Assembly: GCA_035772785.1 (NCBI GenBank)
Contig: JAOCPU010000009.1
Location: forward strand, 1-64,000
DNA from: Phlebiopsis flavidoalba
Lineage: Eukaryota; Basidiomycota; Agaricomycetes; Polyporales; Phanerochaetaceae
Length of the DNA stretch: 64,000 bases
Reading direction: 5' to 3'
Shown: piece after piece, positions 1 to 11,536 of the stretch
Numbering within the stretch: the stretch's first letter is position 1
How the letters are laid out: every line of letters starts with the position of its first letter
The notes under the pieces: model-generated
Databases searched by the model: none
What the model was told of the DNA's origin: nothing
Seen by the model: the letters and a program-made list of their open reading frames with translations, nothing else
Translations under genes and position numbers: made by a program

Positions 1-356
1 GGGTAGCCGAGACCGTGAGGCGCCTATACGGTACAGCGCTCGCATACCGTCAATACCTTACGGAAGGAAAGCGGTGTCGGCACCATCGTAGCCAAGAGTT
101 CGCAGGCCTCGCCGGCGGCTGGGAAAGACCTCATGTCCAAATGACGAGAGAACAGACAACCACTCTCGCTTGATGGTGGATCCTAAACCTGTTTCGATAT
201 CTCCGGAGAAGAGGGTACACTGCCGGAGAGAGGTACTATGGAGCGCGCTGTTGGATCGCATCCGAATCTCGCTCCTCGTTAAGCGAGAACTCGTTCGGTG
301 CGCGCAGTTTCGCTTGGATAGCAATGGGAGAAGTCTTCGATGCTATCAGGGTCATT
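1..356 (-). CDS. Unrecognised gene, 5' part only (runs off the left edge)
   Basis: Reading the minus strand from an ATG at 356, an open frame begins MTLIASKTSPIAIQAKL and continues into NEFSLNEERDSDAIQQ. A second coding-looking stretch in another frame (AGEACELLATMVPTPLSF, then VLTVCERCT) reaches the window edge. I do not recognise the family. The helical, Leu-rich second stretch would fit a HEAT/ARM-like protein, but that is only an impression. A TATA-like element about 75 bases upstream supports this start. The frame break between the two parts is either a short intron or an indel of the kind seen throughout the window. Confidence 0.3.
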
Positions 357-431
357 GAAGATACGGAAGGACTCACGTTTGAGTAAATCGCTACATGTAA
401 ATGTGTAGCGTATGCAAAGGATTAGGTGATG

Positions 432-439
432 TATATATA
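432..439 (-). promoter_or_regulatory. TATA-box-like element
   Basis: The run TATATATA sits about 75 bases upstream of the minus-strand ATG at 356 and downstream of the pescadillo stop at 605. It is the only such run in this gap, so it plausibly positions transcription of the left-edge gene. The assignment rests on sequence and position only. Confidence 0.35.
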
Positions 440-604
440 GGAACAAATGTCTGCGTGTCTAGGTTTTGGACCGATACCGCCTTTTGATCCTTTCTCAAGG
501 TTTCGCTTCTTTTGCTCGAGATTTTGACGCTAAGACGTACAGATGTCAGACAACCGACATGGAGACAGAAAACAAAAACCCTCTACTCTGCTGTCCGCTT
601 TCTT

Positions 605-2645
605 CTAGCCATGCTTCATGCGCTGCGTACAACTTTCGCTGTTTGTTGCTCATCATCATCTTGTTCATGTCTTCTTCACCTGCCCACCTCCGGCTGCTTG
701 CTCCTGCAACCACCGCACCTTCTTGACCCAGGTCCTTTCTTGCCTCTTTCTCGAACGTGCCGAAGTCGGACCGCCAGCGGCTTTCGCCTCGATTTCAGCG
801 GCTCGTAACGCTTGCCGCGTCCTCTGCAGTTAGTAGCGGCCCGCCTATTGAGAGCCGCCTTTTCAGGAACCTCCTCCTCCGCTTCGTCGCTGTCTTCCTC
901 CTACCTCATCCTCCTCCTCTTTCCTCGTCCATTTCGGACCCATCCTGCTGACGGCATGGGGCCAACCGTAGGATCGTAAGCGTCGGGGACGGGCTTTCGA
1001 AAGTGGCTCAGATGGGGGGGGGGGGAAGACTTTCCCCCTGGGTGTAAGGCCTCCTCCAGGAGGATACGACCAGCATTGATACAGTCCACGACACCACTGC
1101 GGTTGGGACCTGGATCATACTTCCGACGTATCCTCCGCTCGCGTCTCTTCCTCGGTCTCGTCAGGGCTTCGCTACCACAGGTCGGTCGATGATGACATGG
1201 GTGATGGAGTCGGCTGTCTCATCAAACGATGAACCGCTCCCCGAAGTAGCTGGCCAGCCGATCTTGCCGTCCCGAACGACCGTACCAAGAACTCGAATAT
1301 TGGCCTTGATGTTTCTCGAGAGAGCCAGAAGGTGTAAGGAGAGAAAAAAGCTGTGGTATTTTTGATGTGTGGAAGGGAAGAGAGGGCCCTGTAGGGTGGG
1401 AAGAGTCGCAGTTTCGTTCGGGTTGGAATGTGAGGGGTGGGCAACGAACTCCTCATCGTCTTCTGCGGTATTTGTGTTGTCTTGCATCTCGACATCCGCA
1501 TCACGTAGGAGCCCCCTGACCCGAGATACTTTTGATGGTCTCCCGGACGTCCTTGCCAGAAACCCGCTTGCCATCAACCTCTACCTCCTTCACTTTTTTG
1601 ATCGCGGGTGTTTCAACCTGCTTAGTTTCCTGCAGGCTGAACGCCACCAACACCAGGCACCTTTTCCTTCGTCCTTCTGCGTGTCGAGGGGCGGAGGGTA
1701 GACCAGGACTAGCATCCGTGTACAGCTTGAAAAAGACGAAACCCAGGAGAGTTTGCTAAAAGTTCCAAGAAGGTCAACATGACCCGGGACGTCGAACGTC
1801 GGTAGTGGGGGCGGGCGGGAATCTATAACAGCGTAATGAGCATCGTGTTTAAGGCAGAAGGAACTCTGACATACGCTCTGTGTAAACTGATATGGACAAG
1901 CTCATGTGACAGTTTGGTCGAAAACTTCAGCCTGGTAATAGACACCCTTAATAGACAGGAACGCCTTCAGGGGGGGGCGGGGGGGGGCAGCGAGCGTGAG
2001 TGTGCATGACATAGAGCTGCCATTCTCGGCCCGCAAGTCGTGCGCAGTTTTTCAACAAGGCCCGGTGACACCTTAGGGGGCTTGTGGAAGGGAGGTGGGC
2101 GAAGAGGAAAATCATGCACAGAGCATCGTCGATATCGCGGACTGCGTCAACTAAAGGTCGGATATCTGGCATAAGCGGTTAGATATGTCTAAAGAGAAAT
2201 AACGTATGACATACCTCTCCTTGATGATGTGGTACCCAGTCGATAAACTGGCTTGTTCTCCTCCAGACTCTTCGCGTCTGCTCCATTCACCCCTGGCCTA
2301 ACACGCTCGAGAAAGTTTCCTCTTCGCAAATGCCTTGTGCTCGCGCAATTTGCAGTGAGTACAGGCTCGTGGGCGAGGTATGCAATGTCCTTCGTATAGT
2401 AGAACGACGTTGGCGCAGAGGAGCCTTTATTTGCCCGTTTCCTGTGTCTGGTTCACGAGGGAAGATGCCTTACTAGACTAATTAAGCCTCAGTGGACAAG
2501 ACTAGGAAGAATTACACTCGCCTTTGAGAATGCATAAACCGTCGGAAGTCGGCAATGAGAGCATTGGAGCTTTTTGATAGCTGCACTCCTCGTTACATAG
2601 GCCTTGGCCGCGCCAGCCTGTCCCTTTTGCTTTAAACGGCCCCAT
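605..2645 (-). CDS. NOP7: Pescadillo homologue (NOP7), ribosome biogenesis factor
   Basis: Pescadillo is a nucleolar protein of the PeBoW (Nop7-Erb1-Ytm1) complex, needed for 27S pre-rRNA processing and 60S assembly. Pieces seen in order on the minus strand: the N terminus KQKGQAGAAKAYVTR; SSAPTSFYY and HIIKERYPTFVDAVRDIDDA; the VMLTFLELYQTLLGFVFFK-type segment; a BRCT domain (LSRETSRPIFEFLVRSFG, IGWPATSGSGSSFDE, ITHVIIDRP, WVVDCINAGRILLEE); a Glu-rich stretch; and the tail NKMMMSNKQRKLY followed by QRMKHG and a stop at 605. The ATG at 2645 starts the conserved MGRLKQKG-like N terminus once one extra C is allowed for. Several frame breaks are visible, for example a missing G after RSFG near 1290 and a C-rich insertion near 1970-1986 on the coding strand. 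The order of all domains is intact, so I read it as a functional gene with sequence errors. It is divergent from SmD2. Confidence 0.9.
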
Positions 2646-2767
2646 TTTGCGATGTGGAGAAGGAGTAATGAAAGTCAAAGACTTAGCCCAGCTAGACGCC
2701 TAAGCTTTTCGTGCGGTGTTTGCTCCGAGCAAACAACGCCTGCTGCTTGACCGCTGCCATCTTAAAC
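2646..2767. promoter_or_regulatory. Shared divergent promoter, NOP7 / SmD2
   Basis: Only 122 bases separate the ATG of pescadillo (minus, 2645) from the ATG of SmD2 (plus, 2768). Both promoters must lie here, overlapping or shared. No clear TATA run is visible. The arrangement couples a ribosome-biogenesis gene to a spliceosome gene; co-regulation is inference. Confidence 0.6.
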
Positions 2768-3366
2768 ATGAGGTACGTCCTCTCCGCTCCTTGGAGACAT
2801 GGGTGCTGACTATTGCTTACAGGTCAATACGTGCATGTGCCAAAATCTGAGTTGGACGAGGCTCAGCTTCGTGCACTCGAGGAGCATGAAATCAGCCAAG
2901 GCCCATTGTCAGTATTACAGCAAGCTGTTAGGAATCATACACAAGTCCTCATCTCCTTGCGCAACAACAAGAAGCTTCTCGCCCGTGTAAAGGCATTCGA
3001 TAGGCATAGTAACATGGTACGGTCGTACGGAAACCACGGGAGGACCCTGCTGATCGTCGCTTCATTAGGTCCTGGAGAACGTCAAGGAGGCAAGTTCGTT
3101 TTCGTGTCGGCGTTACCTCAACTGAACATCAACTTTTCATAGATGTGGACAGAAATGCCGAAGGGCAAAAATAAGAAGCCCGTGAACAAGGATCGCTTCA
3201 TTAGCAAAATGTTCTTGCGGTGAGTCGTGACGGCCTCTGCACGATCCATCACGCTGACGCCTGGCATGTAATAGGGAGACTCGGTCATCCTCAGTGAGCA
3301 TACTGCCTGCTATTTACAGGAGAATCCATTACTAACGCATGCCTAGTCCTCCGGAACACTGCATAG
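2768..3366 (+). CDS. SMD2: Small nuclear ribonucleoprotein Sm D2
   Basis: SmD2 is a core protein of the heptameric Sm ring on U1, U2, U4 and U5 snRNAs. Exon 1 is only ATGAG (2768-2772). Exon 2 encodes [35 protein letters not shown] and the Sm1 motif [14 protein letters not shown]. The next exons give VLENVKE, then [19 protein letters not shown] and ISKMFLR (Sm2), then GDSVIL, then LRNTA and a stop at 3366. The length of about 110 residues is normal for the family. Five introns are needed. One, between VLENVKE and MWTEMP, begins GCAAG and ends AG. Joins at exon 1/2 and after MFLR are each off by one G, consistent with homopolymer errors. Confidence 0.92.
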
Positions 3367-3896
3367 TCGTGTATTCCCAGCCATTGCAACCTGACGCGCG
3401 CGCTCCTCTGGTCGAACCGTGTCAAAAGATGCCCTTTACGATGCCAGGAAGACACCCCGTCGCAGGCAGCCGTGAAATTAAAGGCTACGTCTGTTCTCGT
3501 ACTACGCGTGTGTCATCATTCCTTGTCACTTTGATGTACCGCAGCGTCGTAGCGCGACCCACGTACTTTGGGATGTACCCGTCATTTTTTCTGTACACTG
3601 TAATATATTTTTATGCCTCCTCCTGCACCGCGTATGGTCAGAATGCTTTAATTGGCTTGCAGGCGTGATTTCTGGACGCTATAATAAACACATTCGGAGC
3701 GTCGCATGTTTCGTCCGCACCGCCGCCGGCCGAGGGAATAGAATGATCAGGCGCTTGCTTGGTCGTCGGTCGCGAACCGCTTTGAAGGCTGGACGACCAT
3801 TCGCTCTCAGGTCTTCTCTCTCTCCCCTTTCCTCGTCTGTAGCCCGCCCCTCGCTTTCAAGCTGGCTTCCACACAGTTGCTTCCCTCTACATTGCC
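3367..3896. other. Intergenic, SmD2 3' side and Arf-GEF 5' side
   Basis: This 530-base stretch holds the presumed SmD2 3' UTR and the promoter of the next plus-strand gene. No conserved coding segment, tRNA or repeat was found in it. Confidence 0.4.
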
Positions 3897-6800
3897 ATGC
3901 GCAATGGTTGGCCGTATTCCACCTACGGCAGTAAAGGCTCCCCCGCTCGCACTGCTCGGTCGACCGATACTGCGCGTCCAATGACCCCACCGCCACCACC
4001 GTATGCACAGAACGACCATGGCACGCCATACTTTGCTACGGAAACAACGAGACCATGACGACACACACCGTTACGACTACCCAGACCACCACTCATTTCT
4101 TTTCTCTTCCTCTCTGCGGCTGCGCCGACCCCACAGCCAGCAGCCTGCGCCATGCCGCGACTCCCGCTCCCAGGCCCGCGTCGGCGGACGACGAGCTGGG
4201 GTGATTGGGGCCATCCCCACGAAGAGCCTCTCTTCCTGGGGACAAGGAACTGCCTCCAACACCCGCCCATGGACGATGACATCGAGACGTCGGGGAGCGG
4301 CGGGAGCTTTTCATCTGAACGCCCTCGCGGAGAAGAAGACACTCGACCCAGGTGACAGACCATCGCAAAACTGTCCAATGTCTCTGCCTAATATCATCTG
4401 TTTCCCCACTTTCAAGACAGGAGGGTTCTTCACAAGGCACGGCTGCTCTTGCGCGCGCAGCGTTGGGTCTTGGTTTTACCTCCCCTCATGCTTTTAACCC
4501 ATTCTTCTGACCAAGAAGGACCAGTAGCAGTAAACTCGATCTCGTTTGCCCCCGACACCTGCGCCAGAGTGAACTCTGACCGATCCCTGCAACTCTGTCG
4601 CCTACAGGCTCCATGCGCCGTGCGAAGAGCTTCCAGAGATCATCAGAGCGACGATCAAGGGAGCTCTTATTGCTGGACATGCGGAGCAGAGACGTGTACG
4701 AGGGCTTTCTTTGGGTCCTTTCGCCAATGGCGCCGAGAGTATGACGAAGGAAAAGGCTGGAGAGCGCAAACCGTTATCAAGAAAAGAGTTCTTTCTGGTC
4801 GCGAAAGAGGAATGACTCTCATGCGCCCATGCCTATCATAGCACCACCTTCGGACGGCTTCTTCTCGCACAACCCACTCTGCCTGATTTTCCTGCAGCCT
4901 GTGTCGCCTTTCAACATGGAGACTTCGATTAGCGAGCCGTCAAGTCTGCGTCCCGACGGGTTAGTTCCTCCACCGCCTGCAGACCTCAAACGAAGGCATT
5001 CAGAGCGGGTGGCCTCATCCCATTCAACTCGTGCTCCGGGAGACCGAACTCCAAATGACCCTCCTCAAAGTCCCCGGCGTCGGCCTAGGCGTCCCACCAC
5101 TGCTGGCTCTGCAACCTCTCGGGCGGTCTCTGCGTTTTTCCCTAATTCAACGCCCTCAGAAGAGCCTGCTCAGATGGATAGTCCGTCAGGCTCACGTAGC
5201 GGCGTGTCGCCCGCTAAACAACTCACCCACCTCACTGCGTCCTCGATCTTCTACCAACCCACCGTTCCCTCCACCGCCTATCTATTAATCTATTTGGCTC
5301 GTCTCCTGCCCCGTCTCCCATCGTCACAAATACTCCCCCCGATGCATTCACAAGATCACCCTCTGCTAGTTTCTCCTCCTCAATCGCGCCCTTCCCTCTC
5401 ACGGTCATCTCCGAAAGTATCGGTCGAAATACCTCGGTCGGCGTCACGACGAACGACGGAGTCGCACCAGAGCTATACCATGCAGAGATTGACGGAAGCC
5501 GTCTCAAAAGCAGAGTTGGTAGCAAGCGTACTAGCTGCGACGTACGTTAAATTATTGTAGTTGACATACAGTGCGCTGAGCTTCTTTCCAGTGCGGACGA
5601 CTTTCTTATGCTCGAGCGTTGCGAGCGTATCTCGCTCGCATCTTGACTTCAAGCACGACCCTCTAGATGTGGCACTCGCAAACTCTTGATGGATGTTGGA
5701 CTCCCTAGAGAGACACAACAGATTGACCGTTGTGATGGAGGCATTTGCACAGCAGGTTTTACCGACCAATGCCATCCTTCTCTCTTTGTATCTGAGGGTG
5801 AGATACCTCTTCCGCTGCTCATCAGCCGGGTTGCTCACGTTGTGTGTTAGACCATCCGTATATCCTTGCTTTCAGTCTTATCATTTGTTGCGATACCGAC
5901 GCGTTTAACAAATCGAACAAGCGCAAGATGACCAAAGCACGATTACGTCAAGAATACCCGTCCTTCCTGGTGTAGCACCCGAGGGTATTGGATGTAAGTC
6001 TTGATCAAAGTCTTGTCTCCATCTTGACCTCATAAGGCGCGTGCTAGTGCTTTTACGACAACATTGTCTTTGCGCCTTTATTTTCATTGAAGATCCCGTC
6101 GATGTTAATGGGCAACGCGGCCTTCTTCCCGAGGGCCACGGCTAGGCGCCTCTCGACTCTCAACACCCTCAAACGCTCCCCCACCCGGAAATCTCAAAAC
6201 GGCAGCGGATCTACGCTACTGGGAAAGAATAATAAGGTTGATCCCTATTATTTGATTACCCGGGTATGTGTCATCGCAATAGAAATAGCATTCCTACGAT
6301 CGCTAACCATGAGATCATAGGACCTGTTTGGGATGACCTTCGAGTGGACATACGGTCGCATATACCCCTCAATAGCCCCTACACATACCTTGGCACCGGA
6401 GGTTCGTGGGACGAGGACAAGCTTCTCCAGAGCATTTGCGACTGCGAGTGTTGTGGAAGTTGGATCGGAGACCCGCTACATGTCTTCTCCGTGGTTCAGC
6501 TTGAACGTCGGAGGCGGGACGAGCACGGCGGTCATGATGAGCTCGCCGGCGCTGCCTGTCGTCCACGACGTCGCGACACTGAAGGTGACCAAAGTGAGCC
6601 AGCTGCAGCGCAAGGACGAGATGCTCGAGGGCGGTCGCAAGGCCAACGGTCGCAAGTGGAAGGAGTGGAGCGTTCTGTTGACCGGATCGCAACTCCTCTT
6701 CTCGCGTGACCCCAACTGGGCAGCCATGGTCCAATCGCGGTCCACACCGACGGCGCCACATCCCTCTCCCAAAACACTGTTGCCTCGCCCAGATGAGATG

Positions 6801-8400
6801 CTGTCGCTTCGTGAACGCCATCGCCGTCTACGACCGATCTTACACCAAGGTGTGTTATTTGAGTGATCGTCAGCCCCGACGGTGTCGCTGATGTATTCTA
6901 GTATGTCAATACACTGCGATTGGTCATGCCAGATGGACGCCACTATCTGTTGCAAGCGAAGGAGGAGAGGACCGAAATGAACGAGTGGATCTCCTGCATA
7001 AACTATGCAAGCAACGTTCAAGACATCTGGTGTCCGCATGCGATCGTTGGGCATGTCCGGAGAAGATATCGAGTTGACGGGCCAGGCCGCAGCTGTGTCC
7101 CACCTACGGGATATTCAACACCAGAATCAGCCACCATCGCCTCGTGTCAAGACCTTTGACGGCCGCCCAACCCGCAGCGCAGAGCCTACCGTGCCATGGC
7201 CGGAGCACACGCGTTCGCCCAGTGAAAAACGACCTCTGAAGAGCCCGTGACGCCACCTATGGAGAACCCCTCCCGGCTATTTAAGGCGACGTTTGATCAA
7301 GTGAAATGCCGAGCTTGCTTCGGCGGATGGGAGGGCCTGGACCTCGATATATTTACCGCTCATCCCGGCTCACGCCCTCGAGGGCATATAGCCTTGAGTC
7401 CACACTGCAGACGCCCATCTCTCCGAAGAACACCAGCGGGCCCGAGCGGCCATCCTCACGCGCACAAAATTTATACAGTCCAAGGTCCGCGAGTTGGAAA
7501 CTCGGCTCACCGTGCAGCAGTCGCAGCTAGAGGTCCGACATGCGTCTTAATTTGACCGGTTTTATTATTTTTTTTTTTTGAATTGTGAAGAACGTCGCGG
7601 TGCTGACGCCGTTCCAGCGCGCGACGCGCGACCGCCTGCAGCTGGCGGTGCAGAACGTGGGCAAGCGGATCATGCAAATTCGGCTCGAGCTCGAGAAGCT
7701 GCACTGTCACCGCGAGGTGCTGATGCGGGATCTCGAGGCGGAGGAGCGCGATTGGCAGCGGACGAAGAACATCGCGCTCCCGCGCCGCGACGGCCAAGCT
7801 CGAGCTCGAGCGCAAGCGCAGCCTGCCGCGCATGACGCTCGATCGACATACAGTCGTCGACAAGCCGCGCGCGCCGACGTTCTCCCGTCCTCGAGTCCCC
7901 CGCCGCCGGAGGTGTCTGGCGAGCACACGCCCGCAGTCCGCGGGCCGAGTCCTTCCACTCGGCACTCGAGTTCGGCGCGGACTATGGCGTTCCTCTCGAC
8001 GTACGAGGACGCGCCGCGCCTGTCCGTGCCCGGCCTGTACGACTCGCCCGTGTCGACACCGCTCTCGTAGAAGGGGACGGCTCGGCGTCGCGCGTTTGCG
8101 GAGTCGCCGCGCCCGCCGCCGCTTGAGCGCGCAGAACGTCCGTGGACAGCACGTCACCCGACGACGCGCCGCGGCCGAGCCACGAAAAGTTCTACACCGC
8201 GCCTGAGACCCCCGAGGAGCAGGCCGAGGAGTGGAACAAGACGCGGGCGGCGAAGCGCGTGTCCCTGGTTCGGCTTCCCGTCCGACCTGAGGATGTCGGT
8301 GCTCTTTGGGCGGCACACCCCGCACGCTGAGCCAGACCGTGTCCGAGGACGGCAGCACGAGCTCGAGCACGCCTGGCCGCACGCCGCGCACGCGGGCTAA
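3897..8400 (+). CDS. Sec7-domain and PH-domain Arf guanine-nucleotide exchange factor
   Basis: Sec7 proteins load GTP onto Arf GTPases to drive vesicle budding at Golgi, endosomes or the plasma membrane. The protein starts near MRNGWPYSTYGSKGSPART (ATG 3897). A long Ser/Pro/Thr-rich N-terminal region follows, including PPPADLKRRHSERVASS. The Sec7 domain lies at about 5500-6110: DPLDVALRKLLMDVGLPRE, TQQIDRV, AFNKSNKRKMTKADYVKNT, CFYDNIVFAPFIF. A PH domain follows at about 6560-7020 (KWKEWSVLLTGSQLLFSRD, VMPDGRHYLLQAKEE, EMNEWISCINYA). A C-terminal coiled coil comes next (QLAVQNVGKRIMQIRLELEK, LMRDLEAEERDWQRTKN). The tail is Ala/Arg/Ser-rich. The Sec7+PH+coiled-coil order matches fungal Arf-GEFs of the Yel1/EFA6 type. 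Many frame breaks occur, and the stop near 8400 is approximate. Confidence 0.82.
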
Positions 8401-9136
8401 TTCCTCCACCCCCTTTTACTCGGACAAATTCCACCGTTAATAGTGTCGCCACATCCGACACCTAATACCTCGCTCGTTTTGATGCGTGCGCTCCGCGCCC
8501 TTCCGTTCATTTTGGTTTCTTTTCTTTTGGCATTTTTTCCTTTCCTCGTCATCTCATTGCTGTCGTCGTTCCCTCTCCAGCATATTCTTATTTCACGGTC
8601 CGCGCTAGATCAGTTGGAACATACAAGCTGTACGCATACTCATCCTTGGCTCTCTTTACGCTATATTACTAGAATTACGTAGTATAGTAAAACGATATTT
8701 CTTCTGTGACTATGGGGCGTGGCCGAAACAAACGCCACAGCGGACCGAAGGCGAGGGGACCAGGAACGCGAGTCGTGTCAGGGGCCGGCTTCATTTGGTA
8801 ACCAGGATCAGCAGCAGCAGCCGCAGGCGTCGCTAGGCGGGCTCTGCTTCGGCTGAGCCTCGAGACAGCACCTATGCCGCACCCACGCTTCACCGTCGCG
8901 CCAACCGCGTTGCGTGCCGTTATATTGCCCGGGCCCAGCCCGACGAGCCCTCCTCCTCGACCCCCGCCTTTTCTCTCTCTACCAGGACGTCGTCCTCGTC
9001 GCCCCCCTCGCCCCCAGCCGCGTTGGTCGTGCGGGCCCGTACAGCCACCGCTCGCCGACATACAGTTTCAGGGCTCTCCCTATCAACCTCATCAGTTCCA
9101 CTCATATTGCAGGGCCACCAGTTGTCGACCCCCGCC
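8401..9136. other. Intergenic region
   Basis: Between the Arf-GEF and the next plus-strand gene lie 736 bases. They are pyrimidine-rich at 8480-8600 and GC-rich at 8720-9060. No recognised coding segment was found; this is presumably a 3' UTR plus a promoter. Confidence 0.4.
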
Positions 9137-11536
9137 ATGGCGTCCGGCACGTCCTCTGAGCACAAGAGCGAGCAGCCTCCACCTGTCCTCTCGCACACGA
9201 TCCTCTCCCTCGCCGTGCCCGCCTTCCCGCGCGTGTCCTTTGACGCACAGGCCTTTGGCTCTCGCGCAAAAAGACCCTCTCCGCCCGTCAAGACCACCGG
9301 CGGCAGCACGCACACGACGACGCCCCTCGCTCGACGCGCGCGAAACGAGCAGAGCACCGCCTACTCGCCCTCGCTCGCCTCCGCCGTCGACTCGCAGCTC
9401 TCCACGCCGTTTGCGCCGCTCCCTGGCCGTCCCCTGGACCGCGCTCCGCCTGCGCGCACGCCGCGGTGCCGCGGGCCCACGACAAACGACCTGCCGAGGA
9501 GGAGAGGATGAAGCTCATGCGCACACGTGCGCAAGCTCGGCCGCGTGCTCGGCGAGATCCCGTCCGTCGAGGAGGAAGACGACGCAATCGGTGCGAGGCG
9601 CCGCGCCGCGCACCGGCGCAGCACGTCCCATGGACGCCGCCGCGGGCTCGATGATGCGCACACCAGGGCGTCCGCGTCCGCGAAAAAGGCGTTTCACGGT
9701 CCGCAGGCCTCACCTTTCAGGCGCGCCTCGGGCAGCAACGCTTCTCGCTCTCGCGCCGTTCCACGACGTCCGCCCACAACGCGCTCGCTCTCCGCCCTGC
9801 GCCCGTCGCTCAACCTCCCCCGCGCGCCGCCCGCCGACGCCCACCGGCACGCCCTCGTCAGCCCCACATCACGTTCACGCGCGGTAACCGACAGCGCGCT
9901 GTACCCATCCGCGACGGACCAGGTCGCCTCGCTAAGCGCGGCTGTCGTCATCTGCGGCCCCGCGGCGCATTCCCGGGTTTCGGCTACTAAGGGAGGCTGC
10001 CCGCGCACGGCCTGAACAGAGTCTCATCGGCGGTCGGCGCTGACTCGACCGCGAGCTCGGTGCTCGGTGATTTCTGGCAGACCAGAACGTCGAGCAGGTG
10101 CACAGGCGCACGCGCGCGGCCAAGTTGTCGCGGCACTTTGGCACGAACATTCCCGCCCGAAGGTCCTCTTTCGCGCACCGCGTCGCCGCAGCCGCCGGCG
10201 AGCGCCGACGGCCCTGTTCCCGGTCCCCGCAGACGCGGGTTCGATCGGCGCATGGGGACCTCCCGCGGCGTGGTCGGCGTCGTTGCGCAGGCGGCCGAAT
10301 CGGCCAAGGCCTGCCCCCGTCTCGATATTCGCTCTGGCCAGGGAACGCTGCTGTTTGAGCCCATCGAGCCCGCTGTCCCCCGCGCGCTATACAGTGAGCA
10401 CCGGCGGACGCTGAAGCGCAGCAAGTCGCTCTGGAGCAAACGGCCCAAGACGAGCGATGGGAACGAGAACCCGGGCACGCGACGAGGTTGCTGTTGACAC
10501 CGAGATTGGCGTCCCCGACCCTGAGTGAGAAAACAGCGAATCCAGAATGTCAAGCGTGCGAAGAAAATGGCTCAGGTGTGTGCGCTTTCTGGGATCAGCA
10601 GATCATGTCCCGGCTGACATTCTGACACTGTAGCTTTTCGGCGACAATCCTCCTTCTGCACTCTGTCCAGGTCACCAATTTCGCCGGGACCGTTTGTCGA
10701 GCCCACAAATAGCACAGACACCCATCGCTATGAGACGCGACTCGTCGGCTACGATTATATCTCTCTATATCAACCACTTCCCTGTCGCCGTCGGTATCCG
10801 CGACAAACAAAGTCAGGCTACGCGATTCGTTTATTTCCATCGTGACAACTTCGTCAGAAGTTCATCGGGCCTAGTCCTTGCGGAGAAAGGCCGACGAGGA
10901 TGAGGACGAGGACGACAAGGACTCTGTGATTATATGGACGAAAAGGACGACGCCGCTGACACATCTCCTCCTCCCAACCCCTTACCCATCCTGAGCCCCG
11001 TCCCCATCGCCAAGCGCAAATCCGGTGCGTCCAAGCACAAGCCACACGCGGGGCCCAATCGCAGCGGCGCGCCCCGCACGCTTTCCCCGTGCCCGCTCTC
11101 GCCCCTCGCGCACGTCCCGACGCACGCCGCCGACGCCGCACGCCGTTCTCGAACCTGCTCCCGCCGCTCGAGCCGAGACCCGCGACACGCGCCGCCCGCG
11201 TCGACCCCGCGCGCTCCGAGTTCCAGGCGAGCCGGCGCCGCGCGGCGAAGCTTCCCAGTTCTTTGGCGTCGAGGTCAACGCGCTCGTCCGACGCGCTTCC
11301 CGCCGGACCCCGGCATGACGCGGGCCAGGCGTCCACGCTCGGACATGCCGACGCCACCGCCGCGGCGACCTGCGGTTACGTTTGATGACGTCGCGTTGGT
11401 GTACCGCCAGCAAGCCCCACGATGCGTCGCTCGTGGTGGGAGGCGACGCGGCGGCTAAGTTTTGGCGCACGAACGAGGACGAGGTCGAGCTGGGCGCGAT
11501 GTGCACGAGGTCATCGACCGGCTACGACGCTTGTAG
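9137..11536 (+). CDS. Ser/Arg/Pro-rich protein with four R-A-x-K-L-x3-F-G repeats, function unknown
   Basis: The gene opens with MASGTSSEHKSEQPPPVLS and is rich in Ser, Pro and Arg. It carries four related short motifs in order: RAKLGRVLGEIP, RAAKLSRHFGTNIP, RAKKMAQ/LFGDNPPSAL (split by an intron) and RAAKL-QFFGVEVNAL. They fit a consensus R-A-x-K-[LM]-x3-[FL]-G followed by a short polar stretch, often with Pro. An acidic run (DEDEDEDD) lies between copies three and four. The end reads SLVVGGDAAAKFWRTNEDE then EVIDRLRRL and a stop at 11536. Unknown to me as a named family; it looks like a disordered scaffold with short linear motifs. Frameshifts interrupt the frame, so the single-gene model (plus strand, one continuous order of motifs) is inferred. 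Confidence 0.6.
9525..9563 (+). repeat. Motif copy 1 (RAKLGRVLGEIP)
   Basis: First copy of the K-L-x3-[FL]-G motif. One extra base before the AAG breaks the frame; the motif reads cleanly after it. Confidence 0.55.
10105..10157 (+). repeat. Motif copy 2 (RRTRAAKLSRHFGTNIP)
   Basis: Second copy, reading RTRAAKLSRHFGTNIP in one open frame, with a short PPEVLF-like continuation after a frame break. Confidence 0.6.
10550..10663 (+). repeat. Motif copy 3, split by an intron (KRAKKMAQ / LFGDNPPSAL)
   Basis: The motif is divided by a GT-AG intron at 10576-10633: KRAKKMAQ before it and LFGDNPPSAL after it. The exact join at the conserved position supports both the intron and the repeat. Confidence 0.6.
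11233..11286 (+). repeat. Motif copy 4 (RRRAAKL-QFFGVEVNAL)
   Basis: Fourth copy: RRAAKL in one frame and QFFGVEVNAL in the next, one base shift apart at a short C run. Confidence 0.55.

Noticed and set aside
1014..1025. G12 run as a structural element such as a G-quadruplex
   Set aside because: It lies in pescadillo coding sequence, where it encodes a short Pro stretch, and may simply be a miscounted homopolymer.
605..2645. Pescadillo as a pseudogene because of frame breaks
   Set aside because: All domains are present in order to the C-terminal tail, and neighbouring essential genes show the same kind of one-base breaks.
7507..8409. A 300-codon minus-strand open frame
   Set aside because: It lies antisense to the Arf-GEF coiled coil and tail, is extremely Arg-rich and has no domain; a GC-rich shadow.
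8874..9887. A 337-codon plus-strand open frame rich in Pro/Arg
   Set aside because: It overlaps the repeat protein in another frame and has only low-complexity composition.
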